Source: Phycisphaerales bacterium (lineage in GTDB: Bacteria > Planctomycetota > Phycisphaerae > UBA1845 > UTPLA1). Taken from it: a stretch of DNA of 64,000 bases. Both the position numbers and the translations under genes were made by a program. Below the pieces are notes generated by a model that saw only the letters and a list, made by a program, of their open reading frames with translations, was not told the origin of the DNA and searched no databases. Below are positions 1 to 8,419 of the stretch, in pieces. Positions within the stretch are counted from its first letter, which is position 1, and every line of letters begins with the position of its first letter. The stretch spans positions 3,410,001 to 3,474,000 of the forward strand of contig JACKHI010000001.1 in assembly GCA_020639075.1 (NCBI GenBank), given 5' to 3'.

Positions 1-2
1 TC

Positions 3-950
3 GCCGCACTGAATCAATCCGTCATGATTCTCTCAATCAACATGATCGTCGGCGCCGTCCTCGGCGTGCTCGGACTCGTGCTCGTGCGCCGCTGGGTCCT
101 GGTTCCGTTGAGCGAACTGACGAACGCCGCCGACGAGTTCGGTCGCGGCCGGCTCGATTACCGCGCCGACGTCCGCACCAGGGACGAACTCGGCAAGCTC
201 GCCGATTCCATGAACATGATGTCCGCCGATCTGGCAAGACTCGGCCGACAGATGGTCTTTCGCGAACGCGCCGCTGCGATGGGCGAACTCATCTCGTACA
301 TCGCTCACAACATTCGCAATCCGCTCGCCGGCATTCGCAGCCTGTCGGAGTCCTGCCGGCGAAGCGCGCCCGAACACTCGGCAATGCATGATCAACACGA
401 CGAGATCGTCGCCAGCGTCGAGCGGCTCCAACGATGGCTCCGTGAAGTCGAGCACACGTGTCGGTCGATCGACATCCGCCCCGCGCCGGTCGATACCGCC
501 GCGCTGGTGAACAACCTCGTCGCCGTGTTTCGACCGATGGCCGATCGACGCGACGTCAGGCTCGAGACGCGCATCGCGCCCGACGCAGCGACGATCCATG
601 TCGACGAATCCCATTTTGAACAGGCGCTCGCCGCCATCGTCGGAAACGCGATCGAGGCGACGCCGGCCGGCGGATCGGTCACGATCGCCGTCGAGTGCGA
701 CACGGAACGTCGCCATCAGATCGTCGCCATCGCGGATACGGGCCCCGGCATTCCGAGAGAGATGCGCGATACCGTTTTTCACCCGTCCGTCTCGACGAAG
801 CGGGACGGACAGGGGCTCGGCCTGGCGATGGCCCGCAAGATCGCTGCATTGCATGCCGGCGAATTGACGTTTGAATGTCCGATCACAGGGGGCACGATAT
901 TCCGGTTCGATCTACCATTACCGCAGGAGCCCGACGCGACGAATGCCTGA
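3..950 (+). CDS. Sensor histidine kinase (NtrB/AtoS-like), 5' end outside window
   Basis: This is the C-terminal part of a membrane sensor kinase. The frame is open to the window edge, so the sensory N-terminus is missing. Counting from the first in-window ATG (base 24), there is one membrane segment (about residues 5-22), a HAMP linker (about 24-75), a HisKA dimerisation helix with the phospho-acceptor His95 in IAHNIRNPLAG, and a HATPase_c domain with the N box (VGNAIEA) and G boxes (DTGPGIP and GQGLGLAM). It should autophosphorylate and pass the phosphate to the response regulator whose start codon overlaps its stop by 8 bases (ATGCCTGA). That coupling and the NtrC-type partner suggest control of sigma-54 promoters. 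The signal sensed cannot be read from this fragment. Confidence 0.93.
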   Translation, partial: AALNQSVMILSINMIVGAVLGVLGLVLVRRWVLVPLSELTNAADEFGRGRLDYRADVRTRDELGKLADSMNMMSADLARLGRQMVFRERAAAMGELISYIAHNIRNPLAGIRSLSESCRRSAPEHSAMHDQHDEIVASVERLQRWLREVEHTCRSIDIRPAPVDTAALVNNLVAVFRPMADRRDVRLETRIAPDAATIHVDESHFEQALAAIVGNAIEATPAGGSVTIAVECDTERRHQIVAIADTGPGIPREMRDTVFHPSVSTKRDGQGLGLAMARKIAALHAGELTFECPITGGTIFRFDLPLPQEPDATNA

Positions 951-2331
951 CTTGCTCATCATCGACGACGAAGAGACGCTGCTCGCGTCGCTCAGCCTGG
1001 AACTTCGCCGGGCCGGGCACAGCGTCCAGACGTCGACGACCGCCGCCGAGGCCATCCGACGACTCGAATCCTTCGAACCGCATGTCGCGTTGATCGATAT
1101 TCGGCTTCCCGACGCGAACGGCGTCGACCTCATCGCGCAGATCCGACAGAAAGGGCACGACTTTCCCATTGTCGTCATGACGGCCTACGGCAGCGTCGAA
1201 GGCGCCGTCGAAGCTATGCGCCGCGGCGCGACGGACTACCTCCAGAAGCCTGTCGGCATCGACGAGATCGAACTCGTCATCGAGCGCTCGCTTCGCAATC
1301 GACAGCTTATCGATCGGCTCGATGTCCTCGAACGCGAGCGCCGGCAGCTCGGCGCCGAACGCGCCATCATCGGAGAGAGCGAATCGATCCGAAAAGCGTT
1401 GCACATGGCCGATCGCATCGCGGCCGTACCGCCCGACGATCAGGGACATCTGCCGACGGTCCTCCTTCTCGGAGAAACCGGCACAGGCAAGGATCTCCTC
1501 GCCCATCGCATCCACGATCTTGGCCCGCGTCGCGACGCGCCGTTCGTCCAAATCAACTGCTCTGCCTTGCCCGCGCAACTCGTCGAGGCCGAACTCTTCG
1601 GCCATGAGCGCGGCGCATTCACGGACGCACGAACCACAAGGAAAGGTCTCTTCGAAGCCGCCAGCGAAGGCACCGTCTTCCTCGACGAAATCGGCGACAT
1701 GCCGCTCGAACTGCAGGCCAAGCTGCTGATCGTTTTGGAGAATCGAAAATTCCGCCGCATCGGCGATACGCGCGAACGCAAAGTGCAAGCCCGCGTCATC
1801 GCGGCAACCAACGTCGATTTGAGCCATCGCGTCGATGATGAGCGATTCCGCCGCGATCTGCTCTTCCGCCTGCAGACATTCTGCGTCGAGCTGCCGCCGC
1901 TTCGCGAGCGCGGCGCCGACGTCGTCCACATCGCCGAGCACTTTATCGACCGCCAGGCGCGTCGACTGCATCGCACTCCGCCGAAGCTGACTGCGGCCGC
2001 AGGCGAGCTTATGCGACGATACGCCTGGCCCGGCAACATCCGCGAACTGGACAATGTTCTTCAGCGCGCCGTGCTGCTCAGCGACAAGGACGAGATCGGT
2101 CCGGCCGACCTGTACCTCGGCGGATCGTCGAACGCCGTCGAGACGGCCGCCCCCGCGGCCCTGGCGGATATCCGCTTTCCATTCCGCTCGCAACCGTTCA
2201 CGCTGGTGGATATCGAACGACTCGCCATCCAACAGGCCCTCGACGCCTGTGACGGCAACGTTTCCGAAGCCGCCCGCCTCCTCGGCATCAGCCGCGGCGC
2301 CCTCCGCCATCGCATCGCGAAAGAAAAGTGA
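943..2331 (+). CDS. Sigma-54-dependent response regulator, NtrC family
   Basis: This 462-residue regulator is the partner of the overlapping kinase. An upstream TTG is in frame at 871, but ATG 943 begins directly with the receiver fold (MPDLLIIDDEE) and is translationally coupled to the kinase stop. The receiver domain shows the acidic DDE pocket, phospho-acceptor Asp52 (LIDIRLPD) and Lys102. The AAA+ domain has Walker A (GETGTGKD, about 177-184), the sigma-54 contact loop in the variant form GAFTDA (about 224-229) and Walker B (VFLDEIGD, about 245-252). A Fis-type helix-turn-helix ends the protein (NVSEAARLLGISRGALRHRI). It should activate RpoN-dependent promoters when phosphorylated. Targets are unknown; no clear -24/-12 promoter was seen nearby. 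Confidence 0.95.
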   Translation: MPDLLIIDDEETLLASLSLELRRAGHSVQTSTTAAEAIRRLESFEPHVALIDIRLPDANGVDLIAQIRQKGHDFPIVVMTAYGSVEGAVEAMRRGATDYLQKPVGIDEIELVIERSLRNRQLIDRLDVLERERRQLGAERAIIGESESIRKALHMADRIAAVPPDDQGHLPTVLLLGETGTGKDLLAHRIHDLGPRRDAPFVQINCSALPAQLVEAELFGHERGAFTDARTTRKGLFEAASEGTVFLDEIGDMPLELQAKLLIVLENRKFRRIGDTRERKVQARVIAATNVDLSHRVDDERFRRDLLFRLQTFCVELPPLRERGADVVHIAEHFIDRQARRLHRTPPKLTAAAGELMRRYAWPGNIRELDNVLQRAVLLSDKDEIGPADLYLGGSSNAVETAAPAALADIRFPFRSQPFTLVDIERLAIQQALDACDGNVSEAARLLGISRGALRHRIAKEK

Positions 2332-2401
2332 AGGAAGCACGGATCCGGGAGCCGAAGGATCGAGGATTCAAGGAATAAGGAAGGGTGCCATGCCGACGCC
2401 G

Positions 2402-2583
2402 GGGTGCCACTGCTCTCAAGCAGTGCCGACGTGGAGTGAACACCTCAACTTTCGCGATCCATCAATCGCGTTGCCCGCTAACCCGAATCCGATGACAATC
2501 GGGCGGAAAACCTCGGATCCTCGCATCCCGGGTTTTCGAGAGATTCGCTCGCTGTCTGCACTGCTCATAGAGCAGTGGCACCC
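2402..2583. repeat. Paired REP hairpins (GGGTGCCACTGCT family)
   Basis: Two REP-like hairpins face each other at the ends of this 182-bp unit between the NtrC-like gene and serS. The left one reads GGGTGCCACTGCT then ctca then AGCAGTG (stem 2408-2425). The right one is CACTGCTC-ata-GAGCAGTG followed by GGCACCC (2559-2583). The outer GGGTGCC/GGCACCC tags make the pair a BIME-like element. The rest of the 296-bp gap holds only the serS ribosome-binding region. Confidence 0.7.
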
Positions 2584-2627
2584 GAGCCAGGCAAACAACA
2601 AGGTAAACACGAGGAGCCAGCCTCCAT

Positions 2628-3956
2628 ATGATCGACATCAAGCTCATCCGCGAACAGACCGACGCCGTGCGGAATGCCATCAAAGTTAAACGCGTCAAAT
2701 GCGATCTCGATCGACTTCTCGACGTCGATAACGATCGCCGTACGAATCAACAGGAGGCCGACAAACTCCGCAGCCAGCTCAAGGAACTCTCCTCCCAGAT
2801 CGGTCACTACAAGAACCCCAAAAGCAAATGGTTCCAGGACCAAATTGCAAAGGGACGCACGGCCGACGAGTTGAAAGCCGAAGGCGAGCAGATCCAGGCG
2901 CAGACCGGCGCGATCAAGGACGGCATCAAGGACCTCGAGGAAAAGGAACGCGGCATCGTCGAGGAATTCAACGCCCTCATGCTGACGGTCCCGCAGATCC
3001 CTTCCGCCAAGACGCCCGTCGGCGCGAGCGACGTCGAAAACGTGGAAGTGCGAAGGCACGGCACACCGCGGAAATTCGACTTCACGCCAAAGGATCATGT
3101 CGAACTCGGTACGGCACACGGCATGATCGACCTCGAGCGCGGCGTGAAGCTGGCCGGCTCGCGCAACTATCTGCTGCGCGGCGCCGGTTCGATGCTGCAT
3201 CATGCAATCCTGAGGCTGGCGATGGATACGATCACGCAGCGCGGCTTCGAGCCCGTGACGGTGCCCGTACTCGTCAACGACGCGATGATGTACGGCACGG
3301 GCTATTACCCGGGCGGCGAGGAGCAGGCCTATCGCTGCGAACGCGATGACAAGAGCCTCGTCGGCACGGCCGAAGTGTCGCTGACGGCCATGTACGGCGA
3401 CGAAATCCTGAGCGAAGACCAGTTGCCGATCAAGCTCGCTGCCGTCAGCACGTGTTTCCGCCGCGAGGCCGGCGCCGCAGGCAAGGACACGTACGGTCTC
3501 TACCGCATTCACTTTTTCGACAAAGTGGAGCAGGTCGTCCTCTGCCGCGCGGATGACAGCGAGAGCGAGAAGTTCCATCACGAGATCATCGCGAACGCGG
3601 AAGCCGTGTTGCAGGCCCTGGAACTGCCCTATCGCGTGATGCAGGTGTGCACCGGCGACATGGGCCAGGGCAAAGTCGAGATGTACGACATCGAAACGTG
3701 GATGCCCTCGCGCGACAGCTACGGCGAAACGCACAGCGCCAGCCGCTTCGGCGACTTCCAGGCGCGACGCCTGAACCTGCGATACAAGGAGACGGAGTCG
3801 AAGAAAAACGTCTTCTGCCACACGCTGAACAACACCGTGATTGCGAGCCCGCGTATTCTGATTCCGGTGATCGAGCAGTATCAGAATGCGGACGGCTCGA
3901 TCACAGTGCCGCAGGCGCTGCGGGCTTACATGGGCGGGATGGAGCGGATTGGGTGA
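2628..3956 (+). CDS. serS: Seryl-tRNA synthetase
   Basis: This 442-residue enzyme charges tRNA-Ser with serine in the cytoplasm. Its length is normal for bacterial SerRS. The first ~110 residues form the long antiparallel coiled-coil arm (MIDIKLIREQTDAVRNAIK onward) that grips the tRNA extra arm. The class II catalytic core follows, with motif 2 around CFRREAGAAGKDTYGLYR, the serine/ATP-site segment WMPSRDSYGETHSASRFGDF and motif 3 at the C-terminus (NNTVIASPRILIPVIEQYQ, invariant Arg present). The ATG at 2628 is preceded by an AGGAG-like site about 12 bases upstream. It is flanked by REP-type repeats on both sides and appears to be a stand-alone transcription unit. Confidence 0.97.
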   Translation: MIDIKLIREQTDAVRNAIKVKRVKCDLDRLLDVDNDRRTNQQEADKLRSQLKELSSQIGHYKNPKSKWFQDQIAKGRTADELKAEGEQIQAQTGAIKDGIKDLEEKERGIVEEFNALMLTVPQIPSAKTPVGASDVENVEVRRHGTPRKFDFTPKDHVELGTAHGMIDLERGVKLAGSRNYLLRGAGSMLHHAILRLAMDTITQRGFEPVTVPVLVNDAMMYGTGYYPGGEEQAYRCERDDKSLVGTAEVSLTAMYGDEILSEDQLPIKLAAVSTCFRREAGAAGKDTYGLYRIHFFDKVEQVVLCRADDSESEKFHHEIIANAEAVLQALELPYRVMQVCTGDMGQGKVEMYDIETWMPSRDSYGETHSASRFGDFQARRLNLRYKETESKKNVFCHTLNNTVIASPRILIPVIEQYQNADGSITVPQALRAYMGGMERIG

Positions 3957-4020
3957 AAGCTGAAAGCCGAAACGCGAAAAGCTGACAGTGCGGAATTCCG
4001 ACCCTGAACAACCGGGTCGG

Positions 4021-4216
4021 GTGGCCCGAGGTTTCAACCTCGGGGTCTCGATGATCGGCAGCAGAGTCAACGCTCGGCATCACCAATCGTGTCAGTCGCA
4101 GAACACCCAATACGATCTCAAGTGCAGGGCCAACTCCATATCCTACACCACGACACATCGCGGCGTCCGTTCTTATCCGATCATCGCGAACCCAGGGTCC
4201 ATAGACCCTGGGCCAC
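4021..4216. repeat. REP pair (BIME), left copy flanking RAYT1
   Basis: This 196-bp unit starts GTGGCCCGAGG and ends CCTGGGCCAC. It holds a hairpin CCGAGGTT-tc-AACCTCGG-type at the left end and a near-palindrome built on CCCAGGGTCCA at 4191-4212. The two ends are inverted relatives of each other: both have GTGGCCC outside and GATGATCGG or its complement inside. A by-eye ungapped comparison with the copy at 4888-5083 finds about 26 mismatches in 196 positions. Confidence 0.85.
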
Positions 4217-4220
4217 TCAC

Positions 4221-4802
4221 TCACCATTCGATTGGCCAGCGACCGTCCCAGTCCATCTGCAACAAGCCTGCATCCGACGTTTCGTAGAACCGATAGCTGC
4301 TCCATCGGTATTCATCGGCCGTCGCAACGAGCCCACGTGTCACAGGATTCCTGTGGCAGTAGTTCAGCGTCTCGTGAAGCGTTTCCTCTCGCGTGATGTT
4401 TCGATCATAACCGCGCGTGAACCAGATCGATTGCTTGTCGAATTTTCCCGTCGCCCAGTCGTTCAATGGTTGCGACCACAGTCGTCCCTTGCGAGCCCAG
4501 ACCTCGCGCAGTCGCACTTTCATGTATCTGCCAGTGTACTGCTTGAAGTCGTGCAACAGGATTCCGATCGGAATAGGGCTGTCGCTTCCACGCGAATGTG
4601 GCAGCAGCAACACGTGGATGTGCTCCGGCATGATCACGTATCCGATCAGACAGATTGCATACTTGTCCTGCAATAGTCGCAATCCGTCCAGCAAGACAAG
4701 CTTGACTCCGTCGTCGCGAAAGAACTGGAGCCGCCGATACGTCGAGATGGTCCAGAAGTGAATGTGACCTGCTTCGTCGTGTCTGTGGAGGAGTGAGGGC
4801 AT
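4221..4802 (-). CDS. REP-associated tyrosine transposase (RAYT), Y1_Tnp family
   Basis: This 193-residue IS200-like single-strand transposase is of the domesticated kind associated with REP repeats. It has the HUH motif in its usual setting (MPEHIHVLLLP), an early His strand (HIHFWTISTYRRLQFF), the catalytic-Tyr region RGYDRNIT, and the typical end NPVTRGLV followed by YRWSSYRFYE. An in-frame extension to 4937 exists, but it would be read through the flanking repeat, and MPSLLHRHDEAGHIHFW is the natural family start. The gene lies exactly between two 196-bp REP pairs; the stop is 4 bases from the left repeat. Known relatives bind, cleave and rejoin REP hairpins, so these repeats are the likely substrate. 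Confidence 0.92.
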   Translation of the reverse strand: MPSLLHRHDEAGHIHFWTISTYRRLQFFRDDGVKLVLLDGLRLLQDKYAICLIGYVIMPEHIHVLLLPHSRGSDSPIPIGILLHDFKQYTGRYMKVRLREVWARKGRLWSQPLNDWATGKFDKQSIWFTRGYDRNITREETLHETLNYCHRNPVTRGLVATADEYRWSSYRFYETSDAGLLQMDWDGRWPIEW

Positions 4803-4887
4803 AGCGACCGTGAAGGTATCACGGAGCACCCGCGTCGAAAGCGGTAATCTCCCGTTTAGTGTCACCTTCGTGACACCCCAATACGGG

Positions 4888-5083
4888 GTGGCCCGAGGTC
4901 TCAACCTCGGGGTCTCGATGATCGGCAGCAGAATCAACGCTCGGCATCACCAACCGTGTCAGTCGCGGAACGCTCCAAACGCTCTCAATCGCAGAGCCGA
5001 CTCCGTATCCTGCACCAAGACAAGTTGCGGCGCTTGTTCAATTCCGATCATCGCGAACCCAGGGTCCATGGACCCTGGGCCAC
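4888..5083. repeat. REP pair (BIME), right copy flanking RAYT1
   Basis: This second 196-bp copy is a direct repeat of 4021-4216, in the same orientation and of the same length. The right-hand hairpin here is a perfect 22-bp palindrome (5058-5079, half CCCAGGGTCCA). Differences between the copies are concentrated in the middle, while both hairpin ends are nearly unchanged, which suggests that the ends are the recognised parts. Confidence 0.85.
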
Positions 5084-5111
5084 GCGAGCGCGTCTCGATA
5101 CAATTGTAATT

Positions 5112-5588
5112 GTGGACCCGCAGCGCCCATCCCTCTTCCGCACCTGGCCGTTCATCATGCTCTGCCTGTCGGCAATCAGCGCCGTTGTGCTGTACGGGAT
5201 GCGCGATCGGTTCTACGGGCAGTCGTGGTTTATCACTGCCATCGCCGTCACGGCTGTGATGGCCGTCACTCCGCTCAGGGGCTGGGCGAGCGGATTCTTC
5301 CAGACGCCAACAAAGCGAGGATGGAATCACATTCTTCTGTTCGGATTCGGGACCATTTTCGCCGGCACCGGGGCCTTTTACATGGGCATCGTGGAGCGCG
5401 ATTGGAAGATCGCCCTCGGACTGGGCGCCGTCTCAGTAATCAACGGATACGCGGCGCTTGCAACGCGGTATCAATGGCCGGGCTTCCGACTGCCGCCCGA
5501 ACCCGGGCATTGTGCGGGCTGCGGGTACAATATGACCGGAAACCAAAGCGGCGTCTGCCCCGAATGCGGGCGGACCGTGGACTTCTGA
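5112..5588 (+). CDS. Small four-helix membrane protein with C-terminal zinc ribbon
   Basis: This is a protein of about 158 residues and unknown function. Four hydrophobic segments are visible: around WPFIMLCLSAISAVVLYGM, FITAIAVTAVMAVTPL, ILLFGFGTIFAGTGAFYMG and IALGLGAVSVINGYAAL. The tail holds a treble-clef-like zinc ribbon, CAGCGYNMTGN then CPECG, a signature very common at the ends of planctomycete membrane proteins. The start is uncertain. GTG 5112 gives a short basic leader, ATG 5157 would trim 15 residues, and the longer frame from 4956 runs back into the REP repeat and is unlikely. There is no operon partner on the left. Confidence 0.65.
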   Translation: MDPQRPSLFRTWPFIMLCLSAISAVVLYGMRDRFYGQSWFITAIAVTAVMAVTPLRGWASGFFQTPTKRGWNHILLFGFGTIFAGTGAFYMGIVERDWKIALGLGAVSVINGYAALATRYQWPGFRLPPEPGHCAGCGYNMTGNQSGVCPECGRTVDF

Positions 5589-5662
5589 ATGCGCGCGACA
5601 TTGCATCCATCTGACGAGTCGCGCCGCTACGATCGAGGCAACACTCACAAAGGGCCAACAAC

Positions 5663-6148
5663 ATGCTTCCCATCCTGATTGCCAGAAAACTCACCGAAGA
5701 AGAACCAAAATACGAATTCAATCCATTCATCCCGATCACCGTCGTTCTCATCCTGTTCGTTGTTTCGGGGTTCCTGTCCTATCAGGAATTCAAGTACGCC
5801 ATGTGGGGCCGTACGGCGAACGCCGAGATTATCAAAGTCAAGGAAACCGCCTTCAGCGCCGAGGGCGGTCGAGGCGCGATGATGGAGGTTCACTATCGAT
5901 GGACCGACAAGAATGACGGCGAACGCACCGACGAGCTCCTGCGCAATCCGTGGATGAAAGACGCCGTCGGGAAAACCATCAAGATCGACTACCTGCCGGG
6001 TGTGAAGCAGAGCCGCATCGCCGGCGCACCGCTGTACAGCAAAATCGCGGTCGGCTTCTTCATCGGCTCGGGCAGCGTCGCGTTGCTTCTGTTCGCGTAC
6101 GTCTGGTGGCGAGGGGCTCGCACAAAGCCCGCGAGAACCGCCCGCTGA
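5663..6148 (+). CDS. DUF3592-like membrane protein
   Basis: This 161-residue protein has two membrane segments (about residues 24-44 and 126-148) bracketing a small extracytoplasmic beta domain. The middle resembles DUF3592 proteins: a repeat-like start (WGRTANAEIIKVKE), a MMEVHYRW strand, and a closing motif that keeps GKTIKIDYLPGVKQSRI. Function is unknown in the family. It begins 74 bases after the previous small membrane protein on the same strand, so the two may be co-transcribed. Confidence 0.7.
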   Translation: MLPILIARKLTEEEPKYEFNPFIPITVVLILFVVSGFLSYQEFKYAMWGRTANAEIIKVKETAFSAEGGRGAMMEVHYRWTDKNDGERTDELLRNPWMKDAVGKTIKIDYLPGVKQSRIAGAPLYSKIAVGFFIGSGSVALLLFAYVWWRGARTKPARTAR

Positions 6149-6989
6149 TCGGTGTTCGATTCGAGCACTGTCGCTTGAATCGTGTGGCCCAGGGTTTCGA
6201 CCTTCGCGTCACGATGTTCGGCCGCTGAGTCAGCGCACACAATCTCCGCGCATGTCGGCGGCGAATTGCCGCAAACGACCTCAATTCGCAGAATCGAACC
6301 AGGATCCAGCCGGAAGGTACCGGGTCGAAGAACTCGCCACACCCTGTTGAGCCAGTTTCAACGGTCGCATCCACTCCAACGACGCGATACACCGATCAAG
6401 TTCACCGACGGAAACGCAACCCGTTGCCCCGCGCATCTCTCGCGATGCATCGGCGCGACGCGTTTGCGCGAATTTGCGGCCGTTTGCGGCCGTTTGCACG
6501 ATGGCGTATTCGCCGCAAACGCAATTCAACGCGTTGGGAAGGAAGGAGTTAACCCGTGCAAACGGCTGTGCGTCGAATCGAATCTCCGACAGCGAACAAA
6601 ACGCCCCGCTTTGGTGCCGATTTTCACGGCCTGTTCGACAACTTCCCAATGTCGACGCGGAAATCCCTCGTTTATGTCGTCGTCGAGACGTCGCGGCGGG
6701 GACGCCGCGGCTCTGATTTCGGTGCATCGCGCACATTCCCCATAACCGTATGGGTTTATCTCTTCCATCCCCTGTGCGCCCGCCATATGATGAAGCCGGG
6801 CCTCGGGATCCGCTTGATGCGCTTCCCTGCGTGGCTCATGTCCGCCGAGATTCGAACCATGGGAAGCGTCGCTTCGATGAATCCCGAGCGCGTTCGCTTA
6901 TCCGCGAATCGACCCACGCGATTCGTGAGGCCGCTTTCCCTGCATCAAGAACACACTCACGATCCCAAGCACTTCGAAGAGGGTTTGCC
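6149..6989. other. Long intergenic region without a convincing gene
   Basis: These 841 bases hold several overlapping open frames on both strands, but none has a recognisable fold, a good ribosome site or consistent codon use. It contains a degenerate REP unit (6184-about 6260) and a cluster of GTTTGCGGC-type words (6461-6522). The last bases supply the ribosome site (AGAGGG) for the thiolase-like gene at 6990. Confidence 0.6.
6184..6260. repeat. Degenerate solitary REP of the RAYT1 family
   Basis: It starts GTGGCCCAGGGTTTCGACC and continues through CACGATGTTCGG and a stretch ending CGCGCAT. The order of words matches the left half of the 196-bp repeats at 4021 and 4888, with many substitutions and no matching right half. 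It looks like a decayed half-element. Confidence 0.55.
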
Positions 6990-8360
6990 ATGATCAAATT
7001 CGGCCCCGGGAATCTGCGCATTCCGAAATTCGAGCGGCCTGTCTACATCGTCGCCGGCGGTCTGACGGACTTTCGCAAGAAGTACCCGGAGAAAAACACG
7101 TGCCAGCTTTGCACCGAGGCGCTGCGCATGGCCGTCGAGGAGAACGACCTGAAAGTCTCGGCGGAAGAGTATCGGCGCAGCGTGAACTGGTGCGTCTATT
7201 CGCAGTTCGCGGATCACTTCGGCGATCAACTCCTGGCTGCGGCGAAGGTGCAGGATTACCTCGGCTTCGATCCGCTCGGCAACGTCGAAATCAAAACGGG
7301 CGGCGCCACAGGTGGTTCGGCCGTGCTGGCGGCGGCGCAGGCAATCGCTTCCGGCTATGCCGATTGCGTGCCCGTCATTGGCTGGGAGCGCATGGACGAA
7401 GTATCGACGAAAGTCGGCAACAGCTACATCGCCAGCGCGGCGTGCAAGGACTTCGAAAGTGAACTCGGCTGGATGTACGCGGCTTACTACGCGCTCATGG
7501 CGCAGCGCTATCAGCACGAGAACGAAGTGCCGCGCGAGGCGCTGGCGAAGATCGCCTGCAAGAACCACGAATACGCGTGCTATTCGCCCTACTCGCAGAA
7601 CCCGGGGCACTACACGGTCGAAGACATCCTCAAGAACGAAATTGTCTCGCATCCGTTGTCATTCCTGGAATGCTGCGTGATGAGCGTCGGCGCGGCCGTG
7701 CTGCTGCTGGCCGACGAAGAGACGGCGTATCGAATGACGGATACACCGATCAAGTTGAGCGCGATCTGCGGCGGCACGCACACGCTTCGGACGGCCGATC
7801 GGCGCAACATGCCGATTCTGCTGCTGCCCAACGAGAATGACGCGACGTATCGCGAGTACTTCGACGGCCGGCGCAACGAATGGCCCGGCTTCAGCTCGTT
7901 TCTGGCGGCGCGCATGGCGGCGTACCTGGCGTACCACATGGCGGGCATTCACGACCCGGTTGAAGACTTCGACCTGCTGGAGACGCATGACGCCTTCACG
8001 ATCAGCGACGTGCAGACGTATGAAGACATTGGTCTGCGCCCCTACGGGCGCGGTCGCGAGTTCATCGAATCTGGCGATGCGTACTACGAGGGACGACTGC
8101 CGACGAACCTCTCGGGCGGTCTGATTGGCACGATGCACGCTGTCGGAGCGACCGGGATTTTCCAGATCGTCGAAGTGCTCTGGCAACTGCAGAACAAGTG
8201 GGACAAGTTCCACGCGGATCCGGAACGCTGGACGCGCTACGGCAAGAAGAAGCCCGACGACTTCCGCAGCCTGCAGGTCAAGTCGCCGAAGCGCGGTTGC
8301 GCGATCTCGCACGCGGGAACGGGCAGCCACGTGACGTGCGCGATTCTCGAAAAGCCGTAA
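6990..8360 (+). CDS. Thiolase-fold protein (SCP2-thiolase / Ltp-like), possible acyl-CoA lyase
   Basis: This 456-residue thiolase-superfamily protein is of the type that works with a DUF35 partner. ATG 6990 is chosen over an upstream in-frame ATG at 6750 because the fold begins here and AGAGGG precedes it. Visible thiolase landmarks are the glycine-rich loop GGATGGSAV (about 104-112), HPLSFLECC..SVGAAVLLLAD (about 221-242), His333 in ETHDAFT, GGLIGTMHAVGATG with His383, and the C-terminal HAGTGSHVTCAILE. At the position where thiolases carry the nucleophile (xCASGG), this protein reads GGATGG, so the usual Cys seems replaced by Gly. That fits a thiolase-like aldolase (compare steroid side-chain lyases such as Ltp2) or a non-acylating role better than a normal thiolase. 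The substrate is unknown. Confidence 0.8.
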   Translation: MIKFGPGNLRIPKFERPVYIVAGGLTDFRKKYPEKNTCQLCTEALRMAVEENDLKVSAEEYRRSVNWCVYSQFADHFGDQLLAAAKVQDYLGFDPLGNVEIKTGGATGGSAVLAAAQAIASGYADCVPVIGWERMDEVSTKVGNSYIASAACKDFESELGWMYAAYYALMAQRYQHENEVPREALAKIACKNHEYACYSPYSQNPGHYTVEDILKNEIVSHPLSFLECCVMSVGAAVLLLADEETAYRMTDTPIKLSAICGGTHTLRTADRRNMPILLLPNENDATYREYFDGRRNEWPGFSSFLAARMAAYLAYHMAGIHDPVEDFDLLETHDAFTISDVQTYEDIGLRPYGRGREFIESGDAYYEGRLPTNLSGGLIGTMHAVGATGIFQIVEVLWQLQNKWDKFHADPERWTRYGKKKPDDFRSLQVKSPKRGCAISHAGTGSHVTCAILEKP

Positions 8361-8419
8361 GCGAATGGAAAGTAACCTTCGCGCCGAACGCGAAGTCGAA
8401 TGATCGAAAGGACTGAGCC

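Noticed and set aside
2565..4070. 501-codon minus-strand open frame across serS
   Set aside because: Antisense shadow of seryl-tRNA synthetase; no signal, no domain.
6556..6993. 145-codon plus-strand frame before the thiolase-like gene
   Set aside because: No domain, no ribosome site, overlaps the true start region of the thiolase-like gene.
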